In this document: piece by piece, positions 33,078-43,156 of the stretch | How positions within the stretch are numbered: position 1 is the stretch's first letter | Layout of the letters: each line of letters opens with the position of its first letter | NCBI RefSeq assembly: GCF_018614615.1 | Contig: NZ_JAGGOK010000071.1 | Span: forward strand, 27,747 to 91,746 | Source: Streptomyces sp. ISL-100 | Lineage (GTDB): Bacteria > Actinomycetota > Actinomycetes > Streptomycetales > Streptomycetaceae | Reading direction: 5' to 3' | DNA: 64,000 bases | Made by a program: the position numbers and the translations under genes | The notes under the pieces: generated by a model | Told to the model about the DNA's origin: nothing | Seen by the model: only the letters and a program-made list of their open reading frames with translations | The model's database searches: none

Positions 33078-36000
33078 ATGGTGGATCAGCGGCGGTCGGG
33101 CGGGTCCGGTGCGGCGGACCGCGGCGGCCAGAACGGGCCCGAGCATTTCCTCGTGGTCTTCCCCGGCTATCACCGGCCGTGGGCCAACTGGATCGCGCAA
33201 CGCCTGGAGGCGCACGGCCACCGCGTCACCCTCCAGCGCTGGGACCCGCCCCGCGAAGTCCCGCTGGAAGAAGCGCTCGGCGACCTTCTGCTGTCCACCG
33301 GGCGGGTTCTGCTCGTCCTCAACGACTGGTTCTTCGAACTGGGACCCCGGGCCCCCGGTGAGTGGAACGACGTCCTGCGGGGGTACGTCGCCGACAAGGC
33401 GGAGCGGTTCGCAGCGGTCAACCTCACCAACCGCCAGCTGCCCCCCGCCACCGCCGTCCTCGAACCCGTCAGCCTGTGGGGCACGGGCGAGGAGGAGGCC
33501 GAGGAACGGCTCCTCGGCAGACTGGGCATCGAATTCCGGCGCGCCACCGGCCGCCGCTCCCCGGCGGGAGGCTCCCGCTTCCCGAACACACCCCCCGAGA
33601 TCTGGGGAGAAGTCCCACGCCGCAACGGCCGGTTCACCGGCCGCGACGATCTGCTCACCGAACTCCAGTCACGCCTGACGGAAGCCGAGCGCGGCAATTC
33701 GGCCTGCACTCTCCTCGGCATGTCAGGCATCGGCAAGACCCAGATCGCCGCCGAGTACGCCCACCGCTTCAGCACCGAGTACGACGTCATCTGGTGGGTC
33801 AACTCCGACGACCGCAACATCCAGCGCGACCGCTTCGGCGAGCTCGCCGCCGAACTGGACCTGCGCAGCGGCAGCGAACCGGGTGAGCGCATCCGCGCCG
33901 TGCGTGACGCACTGCGGCGCGGTGACCCGTACAGCCGCTGGCTCATCATCTTCGACGGCTGGGACGACACCGACGGCGCGAACGTCCTGCTGCCGCACGG
34001 CCCCGGACACACCATCGTCACCTCCCGCAACCGGGGCTGGGGCGACCACACCGACGTACTCGAAGTGCCCAGCTTCGACCGCGCCGAGTCCACCGGCTAC
34101 CTGATGCGGCGCGCCCCGCACATCACGTCGGCCCAGGCCGACGAGGTCGCGGCCGAGTTCAGCGACGTACCCCTGCCACTCGTCCAGGCCGCGTCCTGGC
34201 TCGGTGAGTCCCGGATGGAGGTGCCCGAGTACCTGCGCATGGTCCGCGAGGGCAGGCTGTCCGCGGTTGACGAACCCGTGGGGGACGGCTTCCCGCACTC
34301 CTCCCTCACCTCGTGGTCGATCCTCATCAACCGGCTCCGCCGCACCCAGCCGCAGGCCGTCGAAGTACTCAGCCTGTGCGCCTCCTTCGCGCCCGGCCGC
34401 ATCCCGCTCGGTCTGGCCCGCGCCTACCCTCAGGCCGACCTGCCCGAGGACCTGCGGTGGATGAGCACCGACCTGCCGGCCTGGACCCGGGCCCTGGACA
34501 CACTCGTCAACTACTCGGTACTCACCCGGGAGAGCCGGGGCCCCGTCAACACCGAGATGGGGCCGCACCAGGAGTCCGTGCACATGCACCGGCTCGTCCA
34601 CGACATCGTGTCCCGGCTCACCAACGACGAACACCGCGAGGCCCACCGCAAGGCCGTACGGACCCTGCTCGCCGAGGCCGACCCCGGCAACCCGCTCGAC
34701 AGCAGGCAGTGGCCGCAGTACGCCGAGCTGCTGCCCCACCTGGAGCCGTCCGGCGCGCTCAGCAGCCGCAACAGCCGGGTCCAGGCGGCCGTACTGAACT
34801 GCCTGCGCTACTGCGTGCGCAGCGGCGAGTCCACGGCCGGCACCCGGCTCGCCGAAAAGATCCGGACCCACTGGACGACATTCATGGACCCGCTGGCCCA
34901 GCACATGCTGGATCTCACCGCCCAGCAGAGCAACCTGCTGCTCGCCTCCGGCAGCAACCGTGAGGCGTACGAACTGGGGCGCGCCCTGCGGGACCGGCTG
35001 CTGGTCGCGCAGCCGCGCGACGAGCTCGGCGAACTCAGTGTCAACAGCGGCCTCGCCGGCAGCCTGCGCCGCCTCGGCCGGTACGACGAAGCGCTGGAGC
35101 TTCAGCGGCAGGTGCTGGCGGACGCGGAACGACTGCTCGGTGAGAACGAACTCACATCCCTCAGCGCCCGGCACAACCTCGGCGTCGGACTGCGGTTGCT
35201 CGGGCGCTACCGGGAAGGGTACGAACTCGACCTGGAGACCTTCAGCCGCCGCGAGAACGTGCTGCGCGCCCGCCACATCACCACCCTCAACTCCGGCAAC
35301 GCGATCGCCCACGGCCTGCGGCTGCTGGGCCAGTACCGCGACGCCGTTGCCCGCCAGGAGCCGGTCGTACGGCTCCATGTCCAGATCCTCGGCCCGCAGC
35401 ACCCACAGACCCTGTCGGCGCGCAAGCAACTGGCGCTCGCCAGGCGCCGCGAGGGCGGCTTCCCGCAGGACGTCGGCATGCTGATGGACAGCCTGATGGA
35501 ACAGATGGAGCAGGTGCAGGGCCGTACCCACTACACGACCCTGTCGTTCATCACCGACTACGGGAACTTCCAGCGCGAACACGGCGACCTGGAGAAGGCC
35601 AAGGACCTGATCGCCGAGGCCGAGGCGGGCTACCGGGCGCTGCTCGGCCCCGCGCACCCCGTCGCCACCGGCATGCTCGCCAACACCGGTCTGGTGATGC
35701 AGGCGGCAGGCGACCGGAGCGAGGCCATGTCCATGTTCGAATCCGCGCTCGCCGGCCTGACCGCCACCCTCGGGCCCGACCACCCGTGGGTCCTGGGCTG
35801 CGCCCTCAACGCGGCCGGCGGGCGCAACTTCAACGGCCGGGTCGGGGACGCGGCGGAGCTGAGCCGGGACACGCTGCGCAGGTCCCGCCAGGTCCTCGGC
35901 GACGACCACCCGCTCACCCTGTCCTGCCAGACCGCGCTGGCCGCCGACCTGCGGGCCCTGCGGGAACGGGAGGAGGCCGACAAGGTCGAGGCGGACGCGC

Positions 36001-36101
36001 TGCTCACGCTCACCCGCACCCTCGGCGCCCAGCACCCGCACACGCTCTCCGCGCGCCAGCGCAACCGCCCGTACTGGGACTTCGAGGCGTACCTCGGCTG
36101 A
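33078..36101 (+). CDS. fxsT: FxSxx-COOH system TIR-NB-ARC-TPR protein
   Basis: 1007 aa from ATG 33078 (GGGAGA upstream); in-frame GTG 33015 would add 21 residues. Residues 15-150 are a TIR-like domain (HFLVVFPGYHRPWANWIAQRL, VLLVLNDWFFELG). The STAND NTPase follows: Walker A LLGMSGIGKTQIAAEYA, Walker B WLIIFDGWDD, GxP-type VPLPLVQAASWL. The C-terminal half (about 570-1000) has TPR/Tpr-12 repeats LGRYDEALELQRQVLA and LGRYREGYELDLE. This is NLR-like architecture: TPRs sense, NB-ARC oligomerises, TIR signals. The TIR catalytic Glu cannot be assigned with certainty by eye. Last gene of the island. Confidence 0.85.
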   Translation: MVDQRRSGGSGAADRGGQNGPEHFLVVFPGYHRPWANWIAQRLEAHGHRVTLQRWDPPREVPLEEALGDLLLSTGRVLLVLNDWFFELGPRAPGEWNDVLRGYVADKAERFAAVNLTNRQLPPATAVLEPVSLWGTGEEEAEERLLGRLGIEFRRATGRRSPAGGSRFPNTPPEIWGEVPRRNGRFTGRDDLLTELQSRLTEAERGNSACTLLGMSGIGKTQIAAEYAHRFSTEYDVIWWVNSDDRNIQRDRFGELAAELDLRSGSEPGERIRAVRDALRRGDPYSRWLIIFDGWDDTDGANVLLPHGPGHTIVTSRNRGWGDHTDVLEVPSFDRAESTGYLMRRAPHITSAQADEVAAEFSDVPLPLVQAASWLGESRMEVPEYLRMVREGRLSAVDEPVGDGFPHSSLTSWSILINRLRRTQPQAVEVLSLCASFAPGRIPLGLARAYPQADLPEDLRWMSTDLPAWTRALDTLVNYSVLTRESRGPVNTEMGPHQESVHMHRLVHDIVSRLTNDEHREAHRKAVRTLLAEADPGNPLDSRQWPQYAELLPHLEPSGALSSRNSRVQAAVLNCLRYCVRSGESTAGTRLAEKIRTHWTTFMDPLAQHMLDLTAQQSNLLLASGSNREAYELGRALRDRLLVAQPRDELGELSVNSGLAGSLRRLGRYDEALELQRQVLADAERLLGENELTSLSARHNLGVGLRLLGRYREGYELDLETFSRRENVLRARHITTLNSGNAIAHGLRLLGQYRDAVARQEPVVRLHVQILGPQHPQTLSARKQLALARRREGGFPQDVGMLMDSLMEQMEQVQGRTHYTTLSFITDYGNFQREHGDLEKAKDLIAEAEAGYRALLGPAHPVATGMLANTGLVMQAAGDRSEAMSMFESALAGLTATLGPDHPWVLGCALNAAGGRNFNGRVGDAAELSRDTLRRSRQVLGDDHPLTLSCQTALAADLRALREREEADKVEADALLTLTRTLGAQHPHTLSARQRNRPYWDFEAYLG

Positions 36102-36116
36102 TTTGCCCGTACGCAC

Positions 36117-36163
36117 CCAAAGGGCCCGGCGCCGCAAGATCGCTGCGGTGCCGGGCCCTTTGG
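36117..36163. terminator. Bidirectional terminator between fxsT and kgd
   Basis: Arms CCAAAGGGCCCGGC and GCCGGGCCCTTTGG with a 19-nt loop, located 15 nt past the fxsT stop and 30 nt past the kgd stop on the other strand. Confidence 0.88.
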
Positions 36164-36193
36164 GGCGTACAGGCGCTGATCAGGTCAGGCCGG

Positions 36194-39100
36194 TCAGGCC
36201 TCGAAGACCTCGTTCAGCAGCTGCTGCTGCTCCGCCTGGTGGCGCTTGGCCGAGCCGACCGCCGGGGACGAGCCGTGCGGGCGCGAGATGCGCCGCAGGC
36301 GCTCGCCGTGCGGGATGTCGGCGCCGACCGCCAGGTCGAGGTGGTCGATCAGGTTGAGTGCGATGAACGGCCACGCACCCTGGTTCGCCGGCTCTTCCTG
36401 CGTCCACAGGTACTTCTCGGCGTTCGGGTACTTCGCGATCTCCTGCTGGAGCTCCTTGCCCGGCAGCGGGTACAGGCGCTCGAGCCGGATGATCGCGGTG
36501 TCCGTGTTCTCGCGCTTCTGACGCTCCGCCGCGAGGTCGTAGTAGACCTTGCCGGCGCAGAAGACGACCTTGCGGACTGCGGCCGGGTCGACCGTCGTGT
36601 CGCCGATCACCGGGCGGAAGCCGCCCGTCGTGAACTCTTCCGCCTTCGACGACGCCGCCTTCAGACGCAGCATCGACTTCGGGGTGAAGACGATGAGCGG
36701 CTTGTGGTGCGGGTTGTGGACCTGCCAGCGCAGCAGGTGGAAGTAGTTCGACGGCAGGGTCGGCATCGCGACCGTCATGTTGTCCTGCGCGCACATCTGG
36801 AGGAAGCGCTCGGGACGGGCGGACGAGTGGTCCGGGCCCTGGCCCTCGTAACCGTGCGGCAGCAGGAGCGTGACGCCGGACGTCTGGCCCCACTTCTGCT
36901 CGGCCGAGGAGATGAACTCGTCGACGACGGTCTGCGCGCCGTTGACGAAGTCACCGAACTGGGCCTCCCACATGACCAGCGACTCGGGCCGGGCGAGCGA
37001 GTAGCCGTACTCGAAGCCCATGCACGCGTACTCGGAGAGCAGCGAGTCGTAGACGTTGTAGCGGGCCTGGTCCTCGGAGAGGTACTGGAGCGGGGTGTAG
37101 TCCTCGCCGGTGTTCTGGTCGACGAGAACCGCGTGGCGCTGGCCGAACGTACCGCGGCGGGTGTCCTGGCCGGACAGCCGGACCGGGACGCCCTCCATCA
37201 GCAGGGAGCCGATGGCGAGGGTCTCGCCCATGCCCCAGTCGATCGTGCCGTCCTCCACCGAGGCCGCGCGGCGCTGCATCTGCGGCATCAGGCGGGGGTG
37301 GACGGTGATCCGGTCGGGGATGTTGACCTGGGACTCGGCGATCCGCTTGACGATCTCCTGGGAGACCGCCGTCTCGATGGCCACCGGGAACTCGGCCTGG
37401 ACCTCCGGGGTGTGGGCCGGAGCCGGGTTCGAGGTGGCTTCGCGGACCTCCGCGAAGACCTTCTCCAGCTGGCCCTGGAAGTCCTGGAGCGCCTGCTCCG
37501 CCTCTTCCAGCGTGATGTCGCCGCGACCGATCAGCGACTCGGTGTAGAGCTTGCGCACCGAGCGCTTCACGTCGATCAGCGTGTACATCTGCGGGTTGGT
37601 GAACTGCGGGTTGTCGCCCTCGTTGTGACCGCGGCGGCGGTAGCAGATGAGGTCGATCACGACGTCCTTGTTGAAGGACTGGCGGAACTCGAAGGCGAGC
37701 CGCGCGACGCGGACCACGGCCTCCGGGTCGTCGCCGTTCACATGGAAGATCGGCGCCTCGATCATGCGGGCCACGTCGGTCGCGTACATCGAGGAACGCG
37801 AGGACTCCGGGGCGGCGGTGAAGCCGACCTGGTTGTTGATGACGATGTGGATCGTGCCGCCGGTGCGGTAGCCCCGCAGCTGCGACATGTTGAGCGTCTC
37901 CGCGACCACACCCTGGCCGGCGAAGGCCGCGTCGCCGTGGAGGGCGAGGGGCAGAACCGTGAAGTCCGTACCGCCCTTGTTGATGACGTCCTGCTTGGCG
38001 CGGGCGACACCCTCCAGGACCGGGTCGACCGCCTCCAGGTGCGAGGGGTTGGCGACGAGCGAGACCTTGATCTGCTCCCCGTCGAGACCGGTGAAGGTGC
38101 CTTCGGCGCCCAGGTGGTACTTGACGTCGCCGGAGCCGTGCATCGACTTCGGGTCGAGGTTGCCCTCGAACTCCCGGAAGATCTGCGCGTACGACTTGCC
38201 GACGATGTTCGCCAGGACGTTCAGGCGGCCGCGGTGGGCCATGCCGATGACGACCTCGTCCAGGCGCGACTCGGCGGCGCTGTCGATGACCGCGTCGAGC
38301 AGCGGGATGACGGACTCGCCGCCCTCCAAGGAGAAGCGCTTCTGGCCGACGTACTTCGTCTGCAGGAAGGTCTCGAAGGCCTCAGCGGCGTTCAGCCGGC
38401 GCAGGATGCGCAGCTGCTCCTCGCGCTCAGGCTTGGCGTGCGGGCGCTCCACGCGGTCCTGGATCCACTTGCGCTGCTTCGGGTCCTGGATGTGCATGAA
38501 CTCGACGCCGACGGTCCGGACGTACGAGTCGCGCAGCACACCGAGGATGTCGCGCAGCTTCATCATCGACTTGCCGGCGAAACCGCCGACGGCGAACTCG
38601 CGCTCCAGGTCCCAGAGCGTGAGGCCGTGCTCGTTGATGTCCAGGTCGGGGTGCTTGCGCTGCTTGTACTCCAGCGGGTCGGTGTCGGCCATGACGTGGC
38701 CGCGGACCCGGTAGGAGTGGATCAGCTCGAAGACGCGGGCGGCCTTGGTGACGTCGTCGTCGTGGGAGACGTCGATGTCCTTGAGCCAGCGGACCGGCTC
38801 GTACGGGATCCGCAGCGCTTCGAAGATCTGGTCGTAGAAGTCGCTCTCGCCGAGCAGCATGTTGGCGAGGATCCGCAGGAACTCGCCGGAGGCGGCGCCC
38901 TGGATGACCCGGTGGTCGTACGTCGAGGTCAGGGTCATGACCTTGGAGATGCCCAGCTTGTTCAGGGTGTCCTGCGAGGTGCCCTGGAACTCGGCCGGGT
39001 AGTCCATCGCGCCGACGCCCATGATGAGGCCCTGTCCGGGCATCAGGCGGGGCACGGAGTGGACGGTGCCGATGCCGCCCGGGTTCGTCAGCGACGCCGT

Positions 39101-40072
39101 GACGCCGGTGAAGTCGTCCATCGTCAGCTTGTTCGCGCGGGCGCGGCGGACGATGTCCTCGTACGCCTGCCAGAACTCGAAGAAGTTGAGCGTTTCGGCC
39201 TTCTTGATGGCCGCGACGACGAGCTGGCGGTCACCGTTGGGCTTGACCAGGTCGATGGCCAGGCCCAGGTTGACGTGGGGCGGCTTCACCAGGGTCGGCT
39301 TGCCGTCCTTCTCCGCGAAGGAGTAGTTCATCGACGGCATGGCCTTGAGGGCCTGCACCATCGCGAACCCGATGAGGTGCGTGAAGGAGACCTTCCCGCC
39401 CCGGGCGCGCTTGAGGTGGTTGTTGATGACGATGCGGTTGTCGAACAGCAGCTTCACGGGGACGGCGCGCACGGACGTGGCCGTGGGCAGTTCCAGTGAG
39501 GCGTTCATGTTCTTGGCGACCGCCGCGGACGGACCGCGCAGCGTCACGTACTCGGGGCCCGCGGGGGCCTCGGTGGCGGGCTGGGCCTTGGGCTCGGCCT
39601 TCGCCTTCGCGCCGGCCTGCTGTGCGGCGGCCGGTGCGGGGGCGGAGGCGGGCTTGGCGGCCGGAGCTGCCGGTGCGGCGGCCGGTGCGGCCGTCGCGGG
39701 GGCCGGGGCCTGGGCCGCGGGCTTTGCCGCAGCGGGTGCGGCAGGCGCGGCGGGGACCGGCTGGTTGGCCGCGGGCGTCGCCGGGGTGGCGGGCGCGGCG
39801 GGTGCCGGAGTGGCCTGGGCCGGCTGTGCGGCGGCCCCGGTCACGTCTTCGGCTTCGGGGGTGGCGGACTTCTCCGCCGCCGGGGTGGATCCGGGCTTGT
39901 AGTCGGCGAAGAAGTCCCACCAGGCGCGGTCGACCGAATTCGGGTCCTGGAGGTACTGCTGGTAGATCTCGTCGACGAGCCACTCATTGGGACCAAAGGC
40001 AGCGGCAGGGTTCTTCCCTTGCCCGTCTTGGTCGGTCGAGACGCTCGGGCTACTGGGGGACTGAGACGACAC
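36194..40072 (-). CDS. kgd: Multifunctional 2-oxoglutarate decarboxylase/dehydrogenase E1-E2 fusion
   Basis: 1292 aa from GTG 40072, chosen because VSSQSPSSPSVSTDQDGQGK is the usual family N-terminus. Order: short helical tail (NEWLVDEIYQQYLQDPNS), an Ala/Pro-rich linker (about 65-165), an E2-like succinyltransferase domain with TYDHRVIQGA, then a thiamine-diphosphate E1 domain (GMAHRGRLNVLANI, GDAAFAGQGVV, NNQVGFT). No lipoyl domain is visible, as in actinobacteria, where lipoyl groups come from another E2. It converts 2-oxoglutarate in the TCA cycle; neighbouring GarA-type regulation is known in relatives but not visible here. Confidence 0.95.
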   Translation of the reverse strand: MSSQSPSSPSVSTDQDGQGKNPAAAFGPNEWLVDEIYQQYLQDPNSVDRAWWDFFADYKPGSTPAAEKSATPEAEDVTGAAAQPAQATPAPAAPATPATPAANQPVPAAPAAPAAAKPAAQAPAPATAAPAAAPAAPAAKPASAPAPAAAQQAGAKAKAEPKAQPATEAPAGPEYVTLRGPSAAVAKNMNASLELPTATSVRAVPVKLLFDNRIVINNHLKRARGGKVSFTHLIGFAMVQALKAMPSMNYSFAEKDGKPTLVKPPHVNLGLAIDLVKPNGDRQLVVAAIKKAETLNFFEFWQAYEDIVRRARANKLTMDDFTGVTASLTNPGGIGTVHSVPRLMPGQGLIMGVGAMDYPAEFQGTSQDTLNKLGISKVMTLTSTYDHRVIQGAASGEFLRILANMLLGESDFYDQIFEALRIPYEPVRWLKDIDVSHDDDVTKAARVFELIHSYRVRGHVMADTDPLEYKQRKHPDLDINEHGLTLWDLEREFAVGGFAGKSMMKLRDILGVLRDSYVRTVGVEFMHIQDPKQRKWIQDRVERPHAKPEREEQLRILRRLNAAEAFETFLQTKYVGQKRFSLEGGESVIPLLDAVIDSAAESRLDEVVIGMAHRGRLNVLANIVGKSYAQIFREFEGNLDPKSMHGSGDVKYHLGAEGTFTGLDGEQIKVSLVANPSHLEAVDPVLEGVARAKQDVINKGGTDFTVLPLALHGDAAFAGQGVVAETLNMSQLRGYRTGGTIHIVINNQVGFTAAPESSRSSMYATDVARMIEAPIFHVNGDDPEAVVRVARLAFEFRQSFNKDVVIDLICYRRRGHNEGDNPQFTNPQMYTLIDVKRSVRKLYTESLIGRGDITLEEAEQALQDFQGQLEKVFAEVREATSNPAPAHTPEVQAEFPVAIETAVSQEIVKRIAESQVNIPDRITVHPRLMPQMQRRAASVEDGTIDWGMGETLAIGSLLMEGVPVRLSGQDTRRGTFGQRHAVLVDQNTGEDYTPLQYLSEDQARYNVYDSLLSEYACMGFEYGYSLARPESLVMWEAQFGDFVNGAQTVVDEFISSAEQKWGQTSGVTLLLPHGYEGQGPDHSSARPERFLQMCAQDNMTVAMPTLPSNYFHLLRWQVHNPHHKPLIVFTPKSMLRLKAASSKAEEFTTGGFRPVIGDTTVDPAAVRKVVFCAGKVYYDLAAERQKRENTDTAIIRLERLYPLPGKELQQEIAKYPNAEKYLWTQEEPANQGAWPFIALNLIDHLDLAVGADIPHGERLRRISRPHGSSPAVGSAKRHQAEQQQLLNEVFEA

Positions 40073-40341
40073 GGCGTTAACCGCCCTCTTCCGCTTCGCA
40101 AGGTGATGGACAGCGGAAATAAAGGCTACGCCTCCCCGGCCGAGAGGTGCAGGCCGGGCGGGCCTTCCGTCGCGTAAGTCACATCGGAGTGCTGGTTTCG
40201 TCGCATGGAATGGCGGGAAACAAGCGTGGTTCCGGTGTGGTCCGCTGTGGTCCGGGTAGGACGGACCGTGGTTACGGCCCACTTTGGGCCGCACCCCCAA
40301 TGGATGACACGCAGAACGTGTGCTTCCGGTTCGACCCTACG

Positions 40342-41436
40342 TCAACTCGCCGGCCGGGGGCTTCCCGGAAGAGTGACCTGGATCCGGCAGCCACGTGCGG
40401 ATTCGGCCACTCCGATCCGCCCGCCGTGCAGATCCACCGCCCAGCGCGCGATCGCGAGCCCCAGGCCCGTACCGCCGTCGCTGCCCGGCCCGTGCGGCGC
40501 CGGCAGGCTGCCGCGGTTGAAACGCTCGAACACCCGGTGCCACTCGGACTCCGGTATTCCGGGGCCCTCGTCCAAGACCTCCAGGTCCAGACTCTCCGGC
40601 TGCGTACCGCGCCGGGCACGCACAGTGACACGCCCGTGCGGCGGGCTGTGCTTGACCGCGTTGTCGAGGAGATTGGCGACGACCTGGTGCAGCCGCTCGA
40701 TGTCCGCGTGCGCGGTCAGCTCGGGCGGCGAGACATCGAGGTGCAGATGCACGTCGGTACGCGTATGACTGCCGGACCCGGAGGCGAGAGAGCGCTGCGA
40801 GGCGATCACATTGACCTCCTTGAGCACGCCGGAGAGGTACGGCCAGACCTCGAAGCGGTGGGCCTTGAGCGGTACGACGCCGTTGTCGAGGCGGGACAGG
40901 TCGAGCAGCGTCTCGACGAGCCGGCCGAGCCGCTCGGTCTGTTTCAGCGCCGTACGCATCGTCTCGGGATCCGCGGCGGACACCCCGTCCACGACGTTCT
41001 CCAGCACGGCTCTCAGCCCCGCGATGGGGGTTCTGAGCTCGTGCGAGACATTGGCGACCAATTCCTTGCGGTGCCGGTCCACGGCCTCCAGATCGTCCGC
41101 CATGCGGTTGATCGTGGCGGCCAGGTCACCCAGCTCGTCCCGGCGGCCCGCACCGCGCACGCGCCGGGTGTAGTCACCGTGCGCGATGGACTTGGCCACC
41201 GTCGTCATCTCGTCGAGAGGTGACGTCAGACTGTGGGCCACGAACTGGGTGATCAGCATCGACGCGATGACGGAGAAGACCGTGATGAAGCGCAGCTCGG
41301 TCTTGGTGCGGAGCGCGACGAGGATGAGCCCGGTGGTGATGAAGACCGAGACGACGACGAGTGTGCCGAGCTTGGTCTTGATCGAGAAGGGACGCAGCCC
41401 GTTCCCCTGCCTGGTCCCGTTCCCCGGCCTGGTCAT
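40342..41436 (-). CDS. Two-component sensor histidine kinase
   Basis: 364 aa from ATG 41436; the start overlaps the response-regulator stop by ATGA. Two adjoining TM helices (TLVVVSVFITTGLILVAL and FITVFSVIASMLITQFVAHSL, with almost no external loop), a HAMP domain, H-box VSHELRTP (phospho-His), N-box LLDNAVKHSP and G boxes DEGPGIP and GGTGLGL. The tiny sensor loop suggests it senses membrane state or an intramembrane signal. The regulated process is unknown. Confidence 0.93.
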   Translation of the reverse strand: MTRPGNGTRQGNGLRPFSIKTKLGTLVVVSVFITTGLILVALRTKTELRFITVFSVIASMLITQFVAHSLTSPLDEMTTVAKSIAHGDYTRRVRGAGRRDELGDLAATINRMADDLEAVDRHRKELVANVSHELRTPIAGLRAVLENVVDGVSAADPETMRTALKQTERLGRLVETLLDLSRLDNGVVPLKAHRFEVWPYLSGVLKEVNVIASQRSLASGSGSHTRTDVHLHLDVSPPELTAHADIERLHQVVANLLDNAVKHSPPHGRVTVRARRGTQPESLDLEVLDEGPGIPESEWHRVFERFNRGSLPAPHGPGSDGGTGLGLAIARWAVDLHGGRIGVAESARGCRIQVTLPGSPRPAS

Positions 41437-42173
41437 GCTGGTGGAGTCTCCAGGGCGTACCCCACACCATGAACCGTACGGATGCGCTCCGCGCCGATCT
41501 TCCGCCGCAGCGCCTTGATGTGGCTGTCGACGGTCCTGGTGCCCGACGCGTCCGCCCAGTCCCACACCTCGGCGAGCAGCTGCTCGCGCGAGAGCACGGC
41601 GCGCGGCGTGTTCGCCAGGCACACCAGGAGGTCGAACTCGGTCGGAGTGAGGTGTACGTCGTCACCGCGCACCCGGACGCGGCGCTGCGCGTGGTCGATC
41701 TCCAGCTCGCCGAGGCGCAGGATGCCGCTGCGCGGCGTCGAGGCGGCGAGCGTGGCCCGCTCGACCCGGCGCAGCAGGACGTGCACCCGGGCCGCGAGCT
41801 CGCGCATGGAGAACGGTTTGGTCATGTAGTCGTCGGCGCCGACTCCGAGCCCGACCAGCATGTCGGTCTCGTCGTCGCGCGCCGTCAGCATCAGTACCGG
41901 CACGGGCCGCTGCGCCTGGACGCGGCGGCAGACCTCAAGTCCGTCGAAGCCCGGCAGCATGATGTCGAGAACCATCAGATCGGGCTGCCACGCCTCGGCG
42001 GCGTCCACCGCGGCGGGTCCGTCGACGGCCGTCTGCACCTGAAAGCCCTCGGCGCGAAGTCGCGCGGCAATGGCGTCGACGATGGTCGCGTCGTCCTCGA
42101 CGACCAGCACCCGGCGCTGAGCGCCCGGAGTGGCCGCGAGGCCGTTGTGGCTGGTGTGTGTCTGCTGCTCCAT
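41433..42173 (-). CDS. OmpR-family response regulator
   Basis: 246 aa. The receiver domain has the acidic pair in VVEDDATI, phospho-acceptor Asp in MVLDIMLPG and Lys in DDYMTKPF. The C-terminal winged helix is OmpR/PhoB-type (LTPTEFDLLVCLANTPR, RTVDSHIKALRRKIG). It is co-transcribed with and translationally coupled to the histidine kinase. Confidence 0.95.
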   Translation of the reverse strand: MEQQTHTSHNGLAATPGAQRRVLVVEDDATIVDAIAARLRAEGFQVQTAVDGPAAVDAAEAWQPDLMVLDIMLPGFDGLEVCRRVQAQRPVPVLMLTARDDETDMLVGLGVGADDYMTKPFSMRELAARVHVLLRRVERATLAASTPRSGILRLGELEIDHAQRRVRVRGDDVHLTPTEFDLLVCLANTPRAVLSREQLLAEVWDWADASGTRTVDSHIKALRRKIGAERIRTVHGVGYALETPPA

Positions 42174-42245
42174 TGCCCCGCCCCTGGGAGTTCTCTTCTA
42201 TCCCACGTGTAGGGCAGCAGCGTAGATGCACTGACAGCGTCCCGG

Positions 42246-42971
42246 CTACGCAGGGCGAACCGCGAGATGGACCACGTCAGGAACGCCCCGGGCAACTTGG
42301 ATCTCTTCCGTCCTAACCAAGTTGAATCCGGCATTCCGCAACGCATCCTCGAATGCGGCGGACGGTTTGGCCGACCAGACGGCGAGGATTCCCCCTGGTC
42401 TCAGCCGTCTCATGCACCCCGCGAGCCCCTGCGGGGAGTAGAGATTGGCGTTGTCGTCGGTCACGGTCCAGTCGGGCCCGTTGTCGATGTCGAGGCAGAG
42501 CGCGTCGTACCTGTCCTGGTATGTACCAACGCTCCCGATCCGGTTTTCGCAAACGTAATCCACCAGATCGGTGTGAATGATCTCGCATCGTGGATCGGCG
42601 AGCGCGTCGCCGGAGATCCGTGCGAGTGGTCCCTCGCGGTGCCAGTCGATAATCGCCTGCTCACGCTCGATAACCGTGATCCGCCCCCAGCGCGACTGCG
42701 CGGCGGCGCGGGCGAGCGAGAAGCCGACGCCGAGGCCGCCGATGAGGAGGGCGGGGGCCGGGCGGTCGGTGTCGGGGCTGGGGAGTGCTTCTAGGGCGGC
42801 GTCGATGAGGAGGCGCTCGGAGCGGCCGTCGGAGGTGTCCATCAGGAAGCAGCCGTTGGCGATGATCTCGAAGTGCGCTCCGCGCTCCCGCAGAACGACT
42901 TCGCCGTAGGGGCCCTCGCGCCGGTCGATGGTGGTGGCGGTGGCGGTGGCGTGCGGAGCCTGGGTGGCCAT
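42246..42971 (-). CDS. Spermidine synthase-like methyltransferase-fold protein
   Basis: 241 aa from ATG 42971, with AGGAGG upstream. A Rossmann fold of the spermine/spermidine synthase class: LLIGGLGVGFSLARAAA (cofactor loop), ITVIEREQAIIDWHREG and the acidic DALCLDIDNGPDWT segment. The conserved G-G-G-x-G of true SpeE is altered to GGLGVG, so polyamine synthesis is not certain. It is upstream of the response-regulator operon on the same strand. Confidence 0.8.
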   Translation of the reverse strand: MATQAPHATATATTIDRREGPYGEVVLRERGAHFEIIANGCFLMDTSDGRSERLLIDAALEALPSPDTDRPAPALLIGGLGVGFSLARAAAQSRWGRITVIEREQAIIDWHREGPLARISGDALADPRCEIIHTDLVDYVCENRIGSVGTYQDRYDALCLDIDNGPDWTVTDDNANLYSPQGLAGCMRRLRPGGILAVWSAKPSAAFEDALRNAGFNLVRTEEIQVARGVPDVVHLAVRPA

Positions 42972-43099
42972 GGGGGAACCTCCTGGGGACGGTTCGGTGC
43001 TTCCTTCGGTCGTCGGGGGCCATCCTGGCGTCGCGAAGACGGCGTGAACAAACGATTTCGGGCAGGGGGACCCGGACGGATTACGGGGGCGGCGGAGGT

Positions 43100-43133
43100 G
43101 GAAGGGCCGAGTCCAGGGGGACCCGGCCCTTCC
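43100..43133 (-). terminator. Terminator after the sigma/anti-sigma/ABC operon
   Basis: Arms GGAAGGGCCG and CGGCCCTTCC with a GC-rich 14-nt loop, 24 nt downstream of the last gene of the leftward operon (stop at 43157). Confidence 0.7.
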
Positions 43134-43156
43134 GTCGTACTTCGTGCGCGGGGGCG

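Noticed and set aside
33723..39499. Long antisense frames opposite fxsT and kgd
   Set aside because: They have Val/Gly/Arg/Asp-rich composition and lie opposite proteins with intact, recognisable motifs; shadows of high-GC coding.
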